DNA of 64,000 bases, taken from contig NZ_SADR02000007.1 of assembly GCF_004010325.2 (NCBI RefSeq), positions 124,001 through 188,000 on the forward strand. Reading direction: 5' to 3'. Both the position numbers and the translations under genes were made by a program. The notes below the pieces were generated by a model. The model saw nothing but the letters and a program-made list of their open reading frames with translations, did not search any database and was not told the origin of the DNA. The DNA is from Mesorhizobium sp. M00.F.Ca.ET.216.01.1.1. GTDB lineage: Bacteria > Pseudomonadota > Alphaproteobacteria > Rhizobiales > Rhizobiaceae. Of this stretch, positions 60,623 to 64,000 are shown piece by piece. How positions within the stretch are numbered: the stretch's first letter is position 1; every line of letters starts with the position of its first letter.

Positions 60623-61606
60623 ATGAATGTGGCACATAACATTGTCGCCGGCCTCGACCGAATTCTCACCATGGAGCTGGTGCGTGTCACCGAACGCGCC
60701 GCAGTCGCGGCCGCCAGATTGCGTGGACGCGGTGATGAAAAGGCCGCCGACCAGGCCGCGGTCGACGCCATGCGGCAGGAACTCAACCGCCTCGCCATCA
60801 AGGGCACCGTGGTGATCGGCGAGGGCGAGCGCGACGAGGCACCGATGCTTTATATCGGCGAAGAGGTCGGCAGCGGCAAAGGCCCGGCGGTCGATATCGC
60901 ACTCGATCCGCTCGAAGGCACGACGATCTGCGCCAAGAACCTGCCCAATGCACTTGCTGTCATCGCCATTGCGGAAAAGGGCAGCCTGCTGTTCGCGCCC
61001 GACGTCTATATGGACAAGATCGCCATCGGCCCTGGCTACGCTGACGGCATTATCGATATCGATGCCTCGCCGGCCGAAAACATTGCCAATCTAGCCAAGG
61101 CCAAGGGCGTTGAGGTACCTGATATCACCGCCTGCATCCTCGACCGGCCGCGCCATGCCGAGCTGATCGATGCCGTGCGGGCGACGGGTGCCGCGATCCG
61201 GCTGATCGGCGACGGCGATGTCGCCGGCGTCATCCACACCACCGATCCGGAAGAGACCGGCATCGACATTTATCTTGGCATCGGTGGTGCACCGGAAGGC
61301 GTGCTGGCCGCGGCCGCCTTGCGCTGCATCGGAGGTCAGATGCAGGGCCGGCTGGTTCTCGACACGCCGGAAAAGCTGGCGCGCGCGGCCAAGATGGGCA
61401 TTTCCGACCCGAAGCAGGTTTACCGGGCGCAAGACATGGCGCGCGGCGACGTGTTGTTTGCGGCAACCGGCGTCACCGACGGCAACATGCTGGCCGGCGT
61501 CAAGTTCGGCCGCACCTATATCACCACGCACACGATCGTCCTGCGCTCGTCGTCGCGAACCGTGCGCGAGATCAAGGCCAGACACCAGGATCCGGAAAAG
61601 TTTTGA
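60623..61606 (+). CDS. glpX: Class II fructose-1,6-bisphosphatase
   Basis: 327 residues; removes the 1-phosphate of fructose-1,6-bisphosphate in gluconeogenesis. The metal/substrate motif is VDIALDPLEGTTICAKNLPN, with 'KGTVVIGEGERDEAPMLYIGE' and 'IGIGGAPEGVLAAAALRCIGGQMQGRL' also conserved. ATG 60623 follows GAGGAT. The 142-bp leader contains a CGCCTC/GAGGCG hairpin (60581-60598). It follows hom, as in many Rhizobiales. Confidence 0.95.
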   Translation: MNVAHNIVAGLDRILTMELVRVTERAAVAAARLRGRGDEKAADQAAVDAMRQELNRLAIKGTVVIGEGERDEAPMLYIGEEVGSGKGPAVDIALDPLEGTTICAKNLPNALAVIAIAEKGSLLFAPDVYMDKIAIGPGYADGIIDIDASPAENIANLAKAKGVEVPDITACILDRPRHAELIDAVRATGAAIRLIGDGDVAGVIHTTDPEETGIDIYLGIGGAPEGVLAAAALRCIGGQMQGRLVLDTPEKLARAAKMGISDPKQVYRAQDMARGDVLFAATGVTDGNMLAGVKFGRTYITTHTIVLRSSSRTVREIKARHQDPEKF

Positions 61607-61666
61607 TTCCGACTCAGTTAGCCGTCGCATATTGTGAGAAATGACAATCTGCAGACGGCGCGTCAC

Positions 61667-63451
61667 ATGACGGGCGAAAGACGCTTCTTCCTCGATGTCA
61701 GGCAGTCGGCATCAGGTGTTTCGTGGGAGCACCGGCTGACTGAGCGCCAGGACATGACGGCGCTCGCCATTGCGCAAGGTCATGGCGTGCCGGACATCGT
61801 CGCACGGGTGCTTGCCGGGCGCGGCGTGAGTGTCGAGCAGACCGAGCGTTTCCTTGATCCGACAATCCGCGAGTTGCTGCCGGACCCTGCTTCGCTGACC
61901 GACATGGACAAGGCCGCCGCGCGCGTCGCCGAGGCAGTCGTTGCCGGGGAAAAGGTGGCGATCTTCGGCGACTACGATGTCGACGGCGCGGCCTCATCGG
62001 CACTGCTCAAGCGGTTTTTGGCGCATTTTTCGGTGGCATCCGAGATCTATATTCCGGATCGCATTTTCGAGGGCTACGGCCCCAATCCGGAAGCCATGCG
62101 CGAACTCGTCAGCCGGGGCGCGAAATTGATCGTCACCGTCGACTGCGGCACCAACAGCGCGGCTTCCGTAGACGCGGCTAAGGCCGCCGGCGCCGACGTC
62201 GTGGTGCTCGACCACCATCAGGTCGGTGGCCAGCTGCCGGCGGCAGGTGCAGTCGTCAATCCCAATCGCGACGATGATCTGTCGGGACAGGGCCATCTTT
62301 GCGCCGCCGGCGTCGTCTTCCTCTGCCTGGTGCAGACGGCAAAGATCCTGCGTAGCCGTTTGCCGGCAGCCGCGCCGCCGGATCTGCTTTCCTTGCTCGA
62401 CCTGGTGGCACTGGCCACCGTTTGCGACGTAGTGCCGCTGACCGGCGTCAACCGCGCTTTCGTGGTCAAGGGGCTGCAGGTGGCGCGCCAGCAGAAGAAC
62501 GAGGGGCTGGCGGCGCTGGCGCGGGTCTCGCGCATCGGCGAACCGATCAGCACCTTTCACCTCGCCTATCTGATCGGCCCGCGTATCAATGCCGGCGGGC
62601 GCATCGGTGACGCAGCCCTTGGCAGCCGCCTGCTTGCCACCGACGATCCGGTCGAAGCCCGCACCATCGCTGAGACGCTCGATCGGCTCAACCAGGAGCG
62701 GCAGCAGATGGAACTGGAAATGCTGGCGCAAGCGCGCATCGAGGCCGATGCCGAGCTTGCCGGCGGCAATGGCCCGGCAGTCGTCGTCACGGCCAGCAGC
62801 ACCTGGCATCCGGGCATCGTCGGCCTGCTTGCCTCGCGGTTGAAGGACCACGCACGCCGGCCTGCCTTCGCCATTGCCTTCAACGCCAACGGCGTCGGCA
62901 CCGGCTCAGGCCGTTCGGTGTCCGGCTTCGACCTCGGCCGGCTGGTGCGCGAGGCGGCCGACGCCGGGTTGATCGTCAAGGGCGGCGGCCATGGCATGGC
63001 GGCGGGTATCACGGTGGAGCGAGCGAGGCTCGGCGAGCTGAGGGCGTTCTTCGAGGAACGCGCGGCAGCCGACGTGTTCCGGCTGCAGGACGAGGAAAGC
63101 CTGGCCATCGACGGCGCACTCGCTGCCGAAGGTGCAACGCTCGCGCTGCTCGACGCACTGGAAAAGGCGGGGCCGTTCGGCGCCGGGCATGTCGCGCCGG
63201 TCTTCGCGCTGCCGCGCCACCGGCTGGCCGACGCACGGCCGGTCGGCACCAACCACATCCGCGCCGACCTGCAGTCAGAAAGCGGCGGTCGCATCCAGGC
63301 GATCGCCTTTCGCGCCGTCGATACTGCGCTTGGCGAATTCCTGTTCAAGAACAGGGGCAAGACCGTGCACGTCGCCGGCTCGCTGTCGGGCAATTACTGG
63401 AACGGCAACCGCACGGTGCAGTTCCGCATCACCGACGCGGCACGTGCCTGA
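61667..63451 (+). CDS. recJ: Single-stranded-DNA-specific exonuclease RecJ
   Basis: 594 residues of the DHH phosphoesterase family; a 5'-3' ssDNA exonuclease for recombination and repair. Motifs in order: 'VAIFGDYDVDGAASSALL' (motif I), 'LIVTVDCGTNS' (II), 'VVVLDHHQVGG' with the DHH signature (III), 'LVALATVCDVVPL' and 'RINAGGRIGDAALGSRLL' (IV). The DHHA1 region 'VKGGGHGMAAGITVE' and the C-terminal OB fold are present. ATG 61667 is preferred by family alignment; a GTG at 61634 would add eleven residues. Confidence 0.95.
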   Translation: MTGERRFFLDVRQSASGVSWEHRLTERQDMTALAIAQGHGVPDIVARVLAGRGVSVEQTERFLDPTIRELLPDPASLTDMDKAAARVAEAVVAGEKVAIFGDYDVDGAASSALLKRFLAHFSVASEIYIPDRIFEGYGPNPEAMRELVSRGAKLIVTVDCGTNSAASVDAAKAAGADVVVLDHHQVGGQLPAAGAVVNPNRDDDLSGQGHLCAAGVVFLCLVQTAKILRSRLPAAAPPDLLSLLDLVALATVCDVVPLTGVNRAFVVKGLQVARQQKNEGLAALARVSRIGEPISTFHLAYLIGPRINAGGRIGDAALGSRLLATDDPVEARTIAETLDRLNQERQQMELEMLAQARIEADAELAGGNGPAVVVTASSTWHPGIVGLLASRLKDHARRPAFAIAFNANGVGTGSGRSVSGFDLGRLVREAADAGLIVKGGGHGMAAGITVERARLGELRAFFEERAAADVFRLQDEESLAIDGALAAEGATLALLDALEKAGPFGAGHVAPVFALPRHRLADARPVGTNHIRADLQSESGGRIQAIAFRAVDTALGEFLFKNRGKTVHVAGSLSGNYWNGNRTVQFRITDAARA

Positions 63452-63527
63452 TCTTGTCCGAACCGGAGGTCAGCGCAGAAAAAACCGGATTCCATTTGTC
63501 GCTGACGCGGACCTGCGGGATTACGGT

Positions 63528-64000
63528 TTAGCCGAGGACAGTCTGCAGCCGGGTCAGTTCGCCGATCTGGGCCATCGTTGTCTGATAGCCGAGGCGGATC
63601 GCTTCGTCGGCACGGTGGAATTCGGTCAGGCCGATATGGCTGAGTTTTGGATGCAGCGACATGTCTGGAGGATCGCCTGCAAGCCTGGCGCGTGAAATAC
63701 GGTCCTGGATGATATTGAAGGCTTCGACCATGACGCCGGTGATGCCGAGCTTGGTCTCACGGGCCTGATGTTCGGTATCGATCAGGCCAGGCTTCGGCGC
63801 GTCGTTCTCGATGACCAGTTCGCCGGCGCTGTGCCTGATCACCGCAGCGCGGCCGAACAGATCATAGTGAAGGTTCACCGCGACCACGAGCTGCTGCTCG
63901 TAGGCGCGGCAGGCTGAAACCGGCACCGGATTGACCAGCGCACCGTCAACCAGCACACGTCCGTTGCAGGCCACCGGCTCGAACACGCCGGGCAGCGCAT
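63528..64000 (-). CDS. Patatin-like phospholipase, C-terminal part (5' end outside window)
   Basis: The minus-strand frame remains open to the window's right edge, so the gene is 5'-truncated here, with about 157 residues visible. It begins ..ALPGVFEPV, then VLVDGALVNPVPVSACR, where DGA is the catalytic-aspartate motif of patatin/RssA-type serine hydrolases and 'ALPGVFEPV' the usual preceding strand. The GxSxG nucleophile would lie outside. The remainder, with 'IDRISRARL' and 'DEAIRLGYQTT', is the normal C-terminus. It probably acts on membrane phospholipids or lysophospholipids. It is convergent with recJ, 76 bp apart. Confidence 0.85.
   Translation of the reverse strand, partial: ALPGVFEPVACNGRVLVDGALVNPVPVSACRAYEQQLVVAVNLHYDLFGRAAVIRHSAGELVIENDAPKPGLIDTEHQARETKLGITGVMVEAFNIIQDRISRARLAGDPPDMSLHPKLSHIGLTEFHRADEAIRLGYQTTMAQIGELTRLQTVLG

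Overview
The window looks like a chromosomal segment of a rhizobial alphaproteobacterium, most likely Mesorhizobium or a close relative (Phyllobacteriaceae). The grounds are high GC, family content, rhizobial-type palindromic intergenic elements, an Ehu/Eut/Doe ectoine-catabolism locus, and a C-terminal core block of aminotransferase, hom, glpX and recJ in an order familiar from Rhizobiales. No 16S or other typing marker is present, so the genus is inference.

Region 1 (1-24709) is a cell-surface polysaccharide locus. It carries the Wzx/Wzy machinery (flippase, candidate polymerase, Wzz/ExoP-N-type chain-length protein without a kinase domain). It has a wecB-wecC-WecG cassette for making and transferring an N-acetylmannosaminuronic acid-type sugar, two GT4 glycosyltransferases, a GH5 glycanase and a heparinase II/III-type lyase. 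A distinctive set of decoration-like genes accompanies these: an asparagine-synthase-type amidotransferase, a free acyl carrier protein, an AMP-forming ligase, an ammonia-type NAD-synthase homologue, a PrmC-like methyltransferase, two GNAT/FemAB-like proteins, a sterol-desaturase-type di-iron hydroxylase and a PaaK/CapK-like adenylate-forming protein. The last is interrupted by a single in-frame TGA.

Region 2 (24710-29765) is a patchwork. radC is broken by two frameshifts and has lost its start. It is followed by an SDR gene lacking the canonical catalytic lysine, a scrap resembling a GST start, map, a 17-bp tandem repeat in front of a DUF982 gene, a zinc-type dehydrogenase and a small membrane protein.

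Region 3 (29773-43081) is a complete ectoine/5-hydroxyectoine uptake and degradation island. It contains an ABC importer (ehuABCD), ring opening and hydroxyectoine conversion (eutABC, doeA), deacetylation (doeB), a transaminase and a semialdehyde dehydrogenase leading to aspartate (doeD, doeC), and two regulators (AsnC/Lrp and the MocR-type EnuR). Shared inverted repeats flank enuR and ehuA. No ectABC synthesis genes are seen, so the locus looks nutritional rather than osmoprotective.

Region 4 (43126-53026) is a tripartite RND efflux operon (outer-membrane factor, permease, adaptor) with a Spy/CpxP-like periplasmic protein. It is divergent from an OmpR/EnvZ-type two-component pair, which suggests envelope-stress-controlled export. 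A DUF2161 nuclease-fold gene follows.

Region 5 (53284-64000) holds a Tat-signal protein with an arginine/tryptophan-rich protamine-like tail, tRNA-Glu(UUC), a YcbK/M15-type lipoprotein, PHA synthase phaC, a small lipoprotein, a class I/II aminotransferase, homoserine dehydrogenase, class II fructose-bisphosphatase, recJ and the 3' part of a patatin-like phospholipase.
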